DNA of 5,518 nt. Origin: Euryarchaeota archaeon UBA242. GTDB taxonomy: Archaea; Thermoplasmatota; Poseidoniia; Poseidoniales; Poseidoniaceae. The position numbers were made by a program, and so were the translations under genes. The stretch is from the NCBI GenBank assembly GCA_002499015.1, contig DAJY01000075.1, positions 1 to 5,518 on the forward strand, written 5' to 3'. Each line of letters starts with the position of its first letter. The first letter of the stretch is position 1. Shown piece by piece: positions 1 to 5,518 of this stretch. The notes beneath the pieces were generated by a model. That model made no database searches. It was not told the origin of the DNA and saw only the letters and a program-made list of their open reading frames with translations.

Positions 1-53
1 CCAAGCGCGCTACTTATGGCGGGGCTTCGCTTCGCCCGACTCAAGGGTTGTAG
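1..53 (+). CDS. Possible 3' end of an upstream gene (partial)
   Basis: Reading from base 3, the edge of the window is open for 16 codons (KRATYGGASLRPTQGL) and ends at TAG 51-53, four bases before the ATG of the flavoprotein. Such tight spacing is what an operon neighbour would give. The stretch is too short to recognise a family. Bases 1-57 are about 61% GC, clearly above the genes that follow, so it could also be non-coding. The other two + frames are open here too: frame 1 runs into the flavoprotein and frame 2 stops at 83-85. The frame choice therefore rests only on the neat stop/start spacing. Confidence 0.2.
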   Translation, partial: KRATYGGASLRPTQGL

Positions 54-57
54 AGTC

Positions 58-1689
58 ATGGAAGCATGGGATATCATCGTATTAGGAGACGGACCTGCAG
101 CACTACGTGCAGCAGCAGAATCTGCAAAGACTGGAGCATCAACTTTGATGATGACAGCAGATGGCTTAGGAAAGAGTGGGAGAAGCGCTGCTGATGGCAT
201 TGCAGCACCACTTCAAGAAACTAATAATCGCGGGCATAGAGAAGACACAATTCACGCAGGAGCTTACTTGTGTGACCAAGATATTGTCAATTCAACAACA
301 TCCGCAGCAAATCGTCAAATAGATTTGTTAGAACGCTGGGGTGTAAACTTCCGCCGTGATTCTAAAGGCACACCATTGGTCAGTAAAGGAGCAGGACATG
401 GCAAGCCACGAAATGCAAACTGTGGCGATGCTACTAGCAGAGAAGTCCAACAAGTTCTGGAAGAGCAATGCATGAGATTCGGAGTAACTCGCAGAGGCGA
501 CCAACTACCACTGTCTCTAGTGCATTCCAATCAGAAAATCAATGGACTGATCGCCGTTGATATGATAAACGGCAAATTACTATCGCTTTCAGCAAAAGCA
601 ATTATTATCGCAGACGGTGGCTTTGAAGGGGCATTCAGCAATGGTGTTGTTGGTTTAGGATTGGACTTGGCTTTACAAGCAGGTCTTCCACTACGCAATA
701 TGGAATTTATCACATCAACTCCATTAGCAATTAAAGATACAAATCTAGTAATTCCTATGGGTATTCTCGATGCAGGGGCGATTCTTCATGAAGCAAGCGG
801 AAGCGAATTAGATGTTGGAGAAGGTGATTTAAATTCACTTTGCTCAGCGGTTGCAGCGGCTTCACAACCAGTTCTAGATGCTAGAGAACTCAACGACAAT
901 GCAGTATGGTGGGATGCTACAATGCGCATGGTCAAGAGTCGCACGGGTATTGATATGAGCAAACAAACAATCGCTATCGAATGCCGTGCTGATATGACTA
1001 TCGGTGGAATTGCAGTCAATGAAAATGGACGTGCAGTAGTCGGCAGTTGGTCACGTTGGTTCACCGGTTTATATGCAGCAGGAGATGCGGCTTGTTCAGG
1101 ATTACATGGCGCAGGAAGCATCGTTGGTAATCGACTACTAGATGCAATGTGTCTAGCGGCCGCTGCCGGTCAAGATGCTGGTAAATGGATCAAAACCACA
1201 GAATTCAGTGGCAGTTCAGCACTGCAAGAAGCATTCGAACATCACCAATCCTCTTTTTCACAAGTAAACGAACTAAAGCAAGACCAAGAAGTTCTTCGCT
1301 CAGGTGCTGTTTTTAGTAATATCAAGGCAGCAGCAAATGATGCATTAGGCACTTCCAGAAATTCATCTTCACTAGATGCTGGATTAGGAAAAATGGAATC
1401 GATTAAGAATCGCATCGATTTGTTGCAAATACATCTTGACCATACATCATTGATTGCCAATACCAATTTAGTAGAAAATGCTAGAGCTGCTGCATGTGTG
1501 CGTTTGGTAACAGCGGCAATGATATCAGCAAAAGCCCGCCAAGAAAGCAGGGGAGTTCACCAAAGAAGCGATTTCCCAGATTCCAATGATGAATTATTAC
1601 ACCATATCACAGTAGACCAAGAGGGCAATGTAGGGCAACTGGCAATCCGCAAGACTTCTTCCGGAACCTGGTTATTACCACCTATGTGA
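58..1689 (+). CDS. FAD-dependent oxidoreductase, SdhA/FrdA/NadB-like flavoprotein with a divergent active site
   Basis: The 543-residue product has the architecture of the flavoprotein subunits of succinate dehydrogenase, fumarate reductase and L-aspartate oxidase. An N-terminal dinucleotide-binding strand and turn (IIVLGDGPAA, residues 6-15) binds FAD. It is followed by SGRSAADGIAA (40-50), DTIHAGAYLCDQD (63-75), the GHGKPR segment (113-118), ADGGFEG (185-191), and the FAD-contacting TGLYAAGDAACSGLHGAG (336-353). The C-terminal family signature ESRGVHQRSDFP lies at 496-507. Length fits the family. What departs from it is the substrate site. The His of the HYTMGGI motif is Asp312 (DMTIGGI), the Arg of GANRLGGN is Ser354 (GAGSIVGN), the HPTG and TEG segments are ITSTP and IPM, and the region of the catalytic Arg (261-269) has no Arg. 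The His that covalently holds FAD in SdhA is also missing. Succinate/fumarate or aspartate chemistry is therefore doubtful and the substrate is unknown. ATG 58 is preferred over ATG 16 because the FAD strand then begins at residue 5, as usual. No iron-sulfur or membrane-anchor subunit lies downstream. Confidence 0.85.
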   Translation: MEAWDIIVLGDGPAALRAAAESAKTGASTLMMTADGLGKSGRSAADGIAAPLQETNNRGHREDTIHAGAYLCDQDIVNSTTSAANRQIDLLERWGVNFRRDSKGTPLVSKGAGHGKPRNANCGDATSREVQQVLEEQCMRFGVTRRGDQLPLSLVHSNQKINGLIAVDMINGKLLSLSAKAIIIADGGFEGAFSNGVVGLGLDLALQAGLPLRNMEFITSTPLAIKDTNLVIPMGILDAGAILHEASGSELDVGEGDLNSLCSAVAAASQPVLDARELNDNAVWWDATMRMVKSRTGIDMSKQTIAIECRADMTIGGIAVNENGRAVVGSWSRWFTGLYAAGDAACSGLHGAGSIVGNRLLDAMCLAAAAGQDAGKWIKTTEFSGSSALQEAFEHHQSSFSQVNELKQDQEVLRSGAVFSNIKAAANDALGTSRNSSSLDAGLGKMESIKNRIDLLQIHLDHTSLIANTNLVENARAAACVRLVTAAMISAKARQESRGVHQRSDFPDSNDELLHHITVDQEGNVGQLAIRKTSSGTWLLPPM

Positions 1690-1752
1690 ATCATCAAATC
1701 ATTGGCATTACCGGTGTGAACCTCAAAAGGCTGAACTTCTTCGCCTAAGTCA

Positions 1753-2190
1753 ATGGGGGGCGCAACATTGTTTGAAAAAATCGTTGCCGGAGAAATCCCG
1801 TGCCATCGTGTTGCTGAAGGTGAAAACTGGCTTGCTTTCTTAGATATATTCCCGCGTTCACCAGGTCATACACTGGTTATTCCAAAGCAAGGAATACAAT
1901 ACCTAAGAAACCTTTCAACGAGCCAAAGAAATGAATTATTTGACGGAGTTTGTCAAGTAGAAACAATTCTCGGCACCCATTTTAACACCACTGATTTCAC
2001 AATATGTATTCATGATGGCCCATTATCCGGCCAAGAAGTACCACATGTCCACATCCACGTAATACCAAGAATCACCGGCGATGGTGGCGGAACATTGCAG
2101 TCGATGTGGCCCAATGCACCTGCTATGGGTGGCCAAGCGAATCACTCAGCATTGGCACAATTGGCAACTCAGCTTGGAGGGGGGCAATAA
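1753..2190 (+). CDS. HIT-family (histidine triad) nucleotide-binding hydrolase
   Basis: The 145-residue protein matches HIT proteins of the Hint/Fhit type from end to end. Near the start is LFEKIVAGEIPCHRV (6-20), then the hydrophobic core FLDIFPRSPGHTLVIPK (29-45). The triad HVHIHVIPR (98-106) has the H-x-H-x-H pattern, with His100 and His102 expected to be the central triad residues, and is preceded by the phosphate-binding SGQEVPH stretch (92-98). The family hydrolyses or transfers nucleotidyl groups from AMP-linked substrates such as phosphoramidates, acyl-adenylates or dinucleoside polyphosphates, in the cytoplasm. Which one applies here cannot be read from sequence. The zinc-binding CxxC often found at the N-terminus (CIFCKI) is replaced by ATLFEKI, so no zinc site is expected there. 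ATG 1753 is the first in-frame start after a TGA at 1732-1734. It has no clear Shine-Dalgarno. The stop overlaps the start of the acyltransferase gene by one base. Confidence 0.93.
   Translation: MGGATLFEKIVAGEIPCHRVAEGENWLAFLDIFPRSPGHTLVIPKQGIQYLRNLSTSQRNELFDGVCQVETILGTHFNTTDFTICIHDGPLSGQEVPHVHIHVIPRITGDGGGTLQSMWPNAPAMGGQANHSALAQLATQLGGGQ
2176..2184 (+). promoter_or_regulatory. Ribosome binding site of the acyltransferase gene
   Basis: GGAGG at 2176-2180, extended by four more G, lies nine bases before ATG 2190 and is built into the last Gly codons of the HIT gene. It complements the CCUCC core at the 3' end of 16S rRNA. It fixes ATG 2190 as the start, rather than ATG 2106, which would overlap the HIT gene by 85 bases. 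Confidence 0.75.
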
Positions 2191-3839
2191 TGTCAAAAAT
2201 AACCACTGACGGCGCGGTTGATTCTAACGGAGATTTATTGCCAGAACTTTCAAAGTCCTCCAAGAATATGAAAATGATTCGTTTGTTGAAAACTCCTACT
2301 CCCTCCTTTACTGGAAAAATTCCAGGCTCCCGCTTTTGGACATGGGTGGCTTTTACATTGGGGAGAAGGGTTAGGGCAATTCAATTCAGAACCTCTCAAA
2401 TTTCTGGTTATGAAAATATTCCCAAAGACAACGGAGTGTTATTTTCGGCATGGCATACCAATGGCCTTGTCGACGCGCTAGGAATCATGTTGCCCAATCC
2501 AAAACATTTCGTCATAGGGGGTCGCCATGATTTGGTGACAAGGCCGGTGTTGGGCTGGTGGACTCGTAAATTAGCAATGCAACCGGTAATCCGCAAGGCT
2601 GAATTATTACGGGGGGGATGCACCGAAGAAGAAGCCATACACCTAAACGGCAAAACCCTTCTCGCACTATCAAAAGGAATATCACGCGGTTTTGGATGCG
2701 TGTTATTTCCAGAAGGAACTAGCCACAGTGAATCACATATGCTTCGTTTTAGAACAGGGCCAATGCGCACAGTTCTCGCCGCTGCAGCAATATCAATCGC
2801 GGAAGATAGACCATTACCCGTAATGGTTCCAGTGGGATTGCATTTCAGAGTGAGGCACCATTTTAGGACTGATCAGTGGATAGAATTTGGTAAGCCAATA
2901 GAGATTCAGAAATCCGATATCCCCCAGCAATTGGTCGATGCTGTCAAACAAGGAAGATGGATTGAACCGCCCGCAGAACAGGTCTTATCGCTACGCGATA
3001 AGTTACGTCCAAAGTTGATGGAACTAACTCCAAATACAAGTGATTGGGATGATTATGGTGGCATCAAATTATTGGCTCACATAGAGTCAAAACATATTGG
3101 TAAACCGATACGTAGTTGGAAGGAAGAAGTTATCGCTGCAAGAGCCATTAATCAATCGATTAAAGTCAGCCAAAACGATGAAGGTTTAACAGATGAAACA
3201 AAATACATTACTAACAAATTAACCAGCATCAAGCATAAGGCTGCAGTCAATGCGGGAAAAATACTCTCCGAGCACAATTTAGATGGACGGGATTTGAATT
3301 CCAAAGGCCTTGATTTGCGAAGGGCCAATATCCTAAAGATACCCCTTGCTTTAGTTAGACTCTGTATCTTTTTGGCAGTATTGCCGATATCAATAGTTGG
3401 GCTTGGATTCCAAGTGGTCGTGGGTAGATTACTGGGCGACTTAACTGATGAGGGAGTAGACGCACGGACCTCATATCAATTCCTTGCAGCATTATTTGGC
3501 TCAGCCTTTGGATGGCCAATAATAGCCTCTGCCATCTTGGTAGCAATGTATTCAAATTCTATTGAAATTAGTAATATTATCAACTTGGATATTTTCACTT
3601 GGATTGGAGCAACTCAACTAGATCTGGTAATTACAATGGCCATAATATGGATTTCAATTATACTTTCTTTTTTCCTTTCCGGGCACATTTGCGCGCGTAC
3701 TTGGGATGATTGGACGGACTTCAAGAAGGCGATTACTAGATTGAGAATATCAACCGTCACCAGGCAGAATTTGCGAGGTTATTTACTAACAATTTCCAAC
3801 AATCTTGGTGATGAGAGTAATGGCACGGTTCAAACATGA
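2190..3839 (+). CDS. Membrane-anchored PlsC/Gpt2-type glycerolipid acyltransferase
   Basis: The 549-residue protein carries a complete PlsC-type acyltransferase domain at about residues 60-240. The catalytic block is AWHTNGLVDALG (87-98), with His89, Asn91 and Asp95. This H-x-N-x3-D spacing is the version found in Gpt2/Sct1-like glycerol-3-phosphate acyltransferases, not the HxxxxD of classical PlsC. The other blocks follow in order: RPVLGWWTRKLAMQPVIRK (118-136), acceptor-binding FPEGTSH (173-179) with downstream RTGPMR (188-193), and VMVPVG (211-216) with IEFGKPI (231-237). The family transfers an acyl chain to glycerol-3-phosphate, lysophosphatidate or related acceptors at the membrane. 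A soluble, charged linker (about 245-380) leads to hydrophobic segments at about 386-412, 430-453 and 468-498, so the C-terminus should be membrane embedded, as in the ~550-residue bacterial relatives. ATG 2190 is chosen for its strong GGAGG. The start overlaps the HIT stop (TAATG), implying translational coupling. Acceptor and acyl donor remain inferred. Confidence 0.88.
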   Translation: MSKITTDGAVDSNGDLLPELSKSSKNMKMIRLLKTPTPSFTGKIPGSRFWTWVAFTLGRRVRAIQFRTSQISGYENIPKDNGVLFSAWHTNGLVDALGIMLPNPKHFVIGGRHDLVTRPVLGWWTRKLAMQPVIRKAELLRGGCTEEEAIHLNGKTLLALSKGISRGFGCVLFPEGTSHSESHMLRFRTGPMRTVLAAAAISIAEDRPLPVMVPVGLHFRVRHHFRTDQWIEFGKPIEIQKSDIPQQLVDAVKQGRWIEPPAEQVLSLRDKLRPKLMELTPNTSDWDDYGGIKLLAHIESKHIGKPIRSWKEEVIAARAINQSIKVSQNDEGLTDETKYITNKLTSIKHKAAVNAGKILSEHNLDGRDLNSKGLDLRRANILKIPLALVRLCIFLAVLPISIVGLGFQVVVGRLLGDLTDEGVDARTSYQFLAALFGSAFGWPIIASAILVAMYSNSIEISNIINLDIFTWIGATQLDLVITMAIIWISIILSFFLSGHICARTWDDWTDFKKAITRLRISTVTRQNLRGYLLTISNNLGDESNGTVQT

Positions 3840-3857
3840 GCAGCGTTTGGCCCAACT

Positions 3858-4493
3858 ATGCCAAGCGCCGACATTGTCCAACAAGTAGAGAATTGGTTAA
3901 CTTCAGAACGGCTGATTGTCAAAAAACAAGATGACGAAAAGGCAGAAGCACATTTCCTCATCAAATACCCTCACGGACCACAAGGGCACATGTTCGCAGT
4001 GGTCATTCCTAAGGGGAGAGATTTAGTTGCATGTTCAAGTATGACTCGGGTTGATTTAGGTCAACAAGGAGAGATGAAAAAACACATGCGAGAAGACGAC
4101 ATTGAATGGGATGAATGGGTTCATGATAGTCGTCTTCAACTGATTAGGACTTCAGTAGATTGGGGAATGCATATGGGGCATGTAGGTGATAAAAAACCAG
4201 GCCCATTACAAGCATTCAATGTCAGTTTACCAATTTGGTTCGATGGTTTAACAAAAAACGAATTAATGCAAACATTAAGAAAATTATGGTTGGCTAAACT
4301 CGGAATTATTCACGAAATCAAATACGCATATGGCCCAGGAAGTGGAACTCCCGGCCCAGTAGATGACTGGACAGACCGATTGAAAACCCAATCCGGCAAG
4401 GAAAATAACCCTGCGCAAAATGAAGGCCAAGAGATTGAATTCAATGATGAAATGTCATTTGGTTCGTGCTTCGACCCATCTGAATGGGCATAG
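3858..4493 (+). CDS. DUF2299-like protein of unknown function
   Basis: This 211-residue protein has no signal peptide or membrane segment and should be cytoplasmic. From recall of the family pattern it resembles DUF2299, a small alpha/beta domain. The matching parts are an N-terminal helix (IVQQVENWLTSERLIVKK, 6-23), strands AHFLIKYPHG (31-40) and FAVVIPKGRDLVACSS (46-61), the helix around EWVHDSRLQLIRTSVD (86-101), and SLPIWFDGLTKNELMQTLRK (123-142) followed by WLAKLGIIHEIKY (144-156). The family assignment is tentative and its function is unknown. Residues 160-211 form a polar, Gly/Pro- then Asp/Glu/Asn-rich tail that looks disordered. It ends in a short FGSCFDPSEWA motif with the protein's second Cys. 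ATG 3858 is the only in-frame ATG after the acyltransferase stop, 18 bases downstream and in the same frame. No Shine-Dalgarno is visible, so it may be translated by readthrough, reinitiation or a leaderless start. Co-transcription with the acyltransferase is likely. Confidence 0.8.
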   Translation: MPSADIVQQVENWLTSERLIVKKQDDEKAEAHFLIKYPHGPQGHMFAVVIPKGRDLVACSSMTRVDLGQQGEMKKHMREDDIEWDEWVHDSRLQLIRTSVDWGMHMGHVGDKKPGPLQAFNVSLPIWFDGLTKNELMQTLRKLWLAKLGIIHEIKYAYGPGSGTPGPVDDWTDRLKTQSGKENNPAQNEGQEIEFNDEMSFGSCFDPSEWA

Positions 4494-4509
4494 GCAAATT
4501 GGCCGCCTA

Positions 4510-4518
4510 TTTATTTAT
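4510..4518 (+). promoter_or_regulatory. Candidate TATA box for the secreted-protein gene
   Basis: TTTATTTAT sits just after the stop of the DUF2299-like gene, within TATTTATTTATG (4508-4519). If it is an archaeal TATA box, transcription would begin about 25 bases on, near 4540. That would give a leader of about 110 bases that contains the inverted repeats below. Later AT-rich stretches (TTAAGTA at 4602 and TTAATACAAAATAT at 4616) are alternatives. AT-rich words are expected by chance in this spacer. Confidence 0.25.
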
Positions 4519-4534
4519 GAAAACGCATTACTGA

Positions 4535-4597
4535 GAGGCTAAAAACCATTAATCATTGGTGATGGGGCCAAAGCCTCATTTTTGACATAAGTGAGGC
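4535..4597 (+). other. Three-part GAGGC inverted-repeat element in the spacer
   Basis: Three related blocks lie in the gap: GAGGCT (4535-4540), AGCCTCA (4572-4578) and TGAGGC (4592-4597). The middle block can pair either with the first (six perfect pairs enclosing 31 bases, which contain a small ACCA/TGGT hairpin at 4545-4560) or with the third. The second option forms the compact stem GCCTCATTT/AAGTGAGGC (4573-4581 with 4589-4597; nine pairs including one G-U, seven-base loop). It may be a DNA operator, an RNA switch or part of a terminator. An oligo-T (4579-4583) is the kind of signal archaeal RNA polymerase can stop at, so termination of the upstream unit is equally possible. Confidence 0.4.
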
Positions 4598-4640
4598 GCG
4601 GTTAAGTATGAAGAGTTAATACAAAATATGTAGTAAGTCC

Positions 4641-4644
4641 GAGG
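4641..4644 (+). promoter_or_regulatory. Ribosome binding site of the secreted-protein gene
   Basis: GAGG lies eight bases upstream of ATG 4653. It selects this start over the out-of-frame ATGs at 4608, 4628 and 4646, the first two of which are followed within three codons by a stop. Confidence 0.55.
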
Positions 4645-4652
4645 AATGTCCT

Positions 4653-5518
4653 ATGCAGCAAAAAATAAAATCAATCAGCCTAGTATCAATTATGGTAATG
4701 TCGGTTCTTTCGACATTGCTAATAGCAAGCATCACTGTATCCGCAGGAACAGTGGTAATAACCGAAGCAATCCAAATCGTTGATGGCGGAACATCAACTG
4801 ATTCACAGGTTGCAGTCTCGTCTGACAGTGAAGGCAATGTTCACGTTATTTGGGTAAGAAACAATTTACATTTGTACTATTCAATGCTATCTCCTAGAGG
4901 CGAGACGCTGATTGATGCGACTCAAATTTCTAGTCCAGGTTTGCATAAGATTTGGCACCCAGACATGGTTATTGATACCAATGACAAAGTGCACATCGTG
5001 TGGGCTGATAGGGCAGGACAACACAAGATCATGTATACTGCATTAGCTCCATGGAATGCGCCAATGGATGGCCAAGCAAGCGATGACGGAACAATCACCG
5101 CAATCGATGACATCGCCATTTCTATGCGCGCACAAAACCGTGACTGGCCTTCTATAGCACTAGATAGCCAAAACAATGTTCACATCGCTTGGGAAGACAA
5201 CTATGATGAATTGGGTCGCTTCTACAACCAACCTCAAATTTACTATTCAATGATACAACCTGACATGGCATCAGGCAGTATCATCACGCTATTTGATGAC
5301 ACTTTACTTACTCCAATTATTGGACATAAAGGCCACCCAGACATCGTAGTCGATGCAAACGATTTCGTACAAATCGCTTGGGACGACACCCGCGGTGGTA
5401 AAGTGGAATTAGCCTTCATCGTCGATACTTCAGGTTCTATGTATTCTGAGTGGGCCGATGTATGTACTGTTATCTATGGCGGTTCATTCGCAAGTGGTGG
5501 CAGTTTCCAAGGATTGAA
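4653..5518 (+). CDS. Secreted beta-propeller-like repeat protein with a vWA domain (3' end outside the window)
   Basis: The frame from ATG 4653 stays open for 288 codons to the window end. The N-terminus is a clear export signal: Lys4 and Lys6, a hydrophobic stretch (8-28) and a probable signal-peptidase site after TVSA (28-31). Then come four related units: VAVSSDSEGNVHVIW (53-67), HPDMVIDTNDKVHIVWADR (102-120), WPSIALDSQNNVHIAWED (165-182) and HPDIVVDANDFVQIAWDDTRGG (228-249). Each has the pattern (W/H)PxhxhDxxxxVxhhWxD, and the first three are followed by a strand ending in YYSM or IMYT. This is the rhythm of sialidase/BNR-like propeller blades. The fourth strand, VELAFIVDTSGSM (251-263), passes into a von Willebrand A domain with the DxSxS metal site (Asp258, Ser260, Ser262). 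Proteins of this build act outside the cell in adhesion or binding. The ligand is unknown, and no sialidase catalytic residues can be assigned. Total length cannot be known from here. Confidence 0.87.
   Translation, partial: MQQKIKSISLVSIMVMSVLSTLLIASITVSAGTVVITEAIQIVDGGTSTDSQVAVSSDSEGNVHVIWVRNNLHLYYSMLSPRGETLIDATQISSPGLHKIWHPDMVIDTNDKVHIVWADRAGQHKIMYTALAPWNAPMDGQASDDGTITAIDDIAISMRAQNRDWPSIALDSQNNVHIAWEDNYDELGRFYNQPQIYYSMIQPDMASGSIITLFDDTLLTPIIGHKGHPDIVVDANDFVQIAWDDTRGGKVELAFIVDTSGSMYSEWADVCTVIYGGSFASGGSFQGL
4800..5417 (+). repeat. Four degenerate protein-level repeats (propeller-like blades)
   Basis: The four units occupy about 4800-4889, 4956-5045, 5145-5255 and 5334-5417. They are 28 to 37 residues long and start 42 to 63 residues apart. 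Shared positions are Pro-Asp or Pro-Ser, the hD.xxxxVxhhW core and an acidic residue two after the Trp. DNA identity between units is low, so this is old protein repetition, not a recent tandem duplication. Confidence 0.7.

Noticed and set aside
16..57. Earlier start of the flavoprotein at ATG 16, adding 14 residues
   Set aside because: The extra residues (MAGLRFARLKGCRV) do not resemble the family N-terminus, where the FAD strand begins a few residues in. ATG 58 gives that directly, and the extension lies in the compositionally different edge.
1..57. tRNA or other structured RNA at the window edge
   Set aside because: No T-arm (GGTTCGA type), anticodon arm of the right size or acceptor pairing can be placed on either strand.
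1..59. Divergent minus-strand gene start at ATG 59-57 (MTLQPLSRAKRS...)
   Set aside because: It would share the CATG with the flavoprotein start, leaving no room for a promoter or ribosome site for either gene. Only 19 codons are visible and nothing is recognisable.
315..1466. Minus-strand open frames of 60-111 codons within the flavoprotein gene
   Set aside because: They lie wholly inside a well-supported gene, show Ser/Pro/Arg-rich translations typical of antisense frames, and have no ribosome site or recognisable domain.
2106..2189. Start of the acyltransferase at ATG 2106
   Set aside because: It would overlap the HIT coding end by 85 bases, the added residues look like a frame-shifted copy of the HIT tail, and ATG 2190 has a strong ribosome binding site.
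2408..3555. Minus-strand open frames within the acyltransferase gene
   Set aside because: Antisense to conserved acyltransferase motifs and membrane segments, with no independent support.
3836..3934. Small + frame starting at the ATGA that overlaps the acyltransferase stop (32 codons)
   Set aside because: Its translation (MSSVWPNYAKRRHCPTSREL...) has no recognisable feature, no ribosome site is visible, and it overlaps the better-supported 211-residue gene in another frame.
4646..4783. Small + frame from ATG 4646 (45 codons)
   Set aside because: It overlaps the signal-peptide region of the secreted protein in another frame, and the GAGG at 4641-4644 is too close to serve it.
4616..5176. Minus-strand open frames of 73 and 84 codons near the 3' end
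   Set aside because: Both are antisense to the secreted protein, whose + frame runs unbroken through them with a signal peptide and repeats.

Overview
The window reads as AT-leaning (roughly 43% GC by eye), densely coded DNA. All supported genes lie on the + strand. The best guess for the source is an uncultivated marine planktonic archaeon of the Marine Group II type (Candidatus Poseidoniales). That is an inference from style: a large secreted repeat protein carrying a vWA module, a DUF2299-like small protein of a kind mostly seen in archaea, short gaps and a mix of leadered and leaderless-looking starts. No marker gene in the window proves it.

Layout. Bases 1-57 are a GC-richer edge that probably holds the last codons of an upstream gene (stop at 51-53). 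Bases 58-1689 encode a 543-residue FAD flavoprotein of the succinate dehydrogenase/fumarate reductase/L-aspartate oxidase superfamily. It keeps the fold signatures but seems to have lost the substrate-site residues. After 63 bases comes a HIT-family nucleotide hydrolase/transferase (1753-2190). It is joined through a one-base TAATG overlap to a 549-residue membrane-anchored acyltransferase of the PlsC/Gpt2 type (2190-3839). Eighteen bases later, and in the same frame, follows a 211-residue protein that looks like DUF2299 (3858-4493).

A 159-base spacer (4494-4652) carries a TATA-like stretch, an oligo-T and GAGGC-type inverted repeats that can pair in two exclusive ways. It separates this cluster from a secreted protein (4653 to the window end). 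That protein has a signal peptide, at least four beta-propeller-like repeats and then the beginning of a vWA domain with an intact DxSxS metal site. It runs off the window.

Working together: the HIT protein and the acyltransferase are almost certainly translated from one message, and the DUF2299-like gene probably shares it. The acyltransferase points to fatty-acyl (ester) chemistry on a glycerol-phosphate-like acceptor, which is notable if the host is an archaeon. The flavoprotein may or may not belong to the same transcript. The secreted protein looks like a separate unit with its own promoter region. No mobile element, CRISPR array, tRNA or rRNA was seen.
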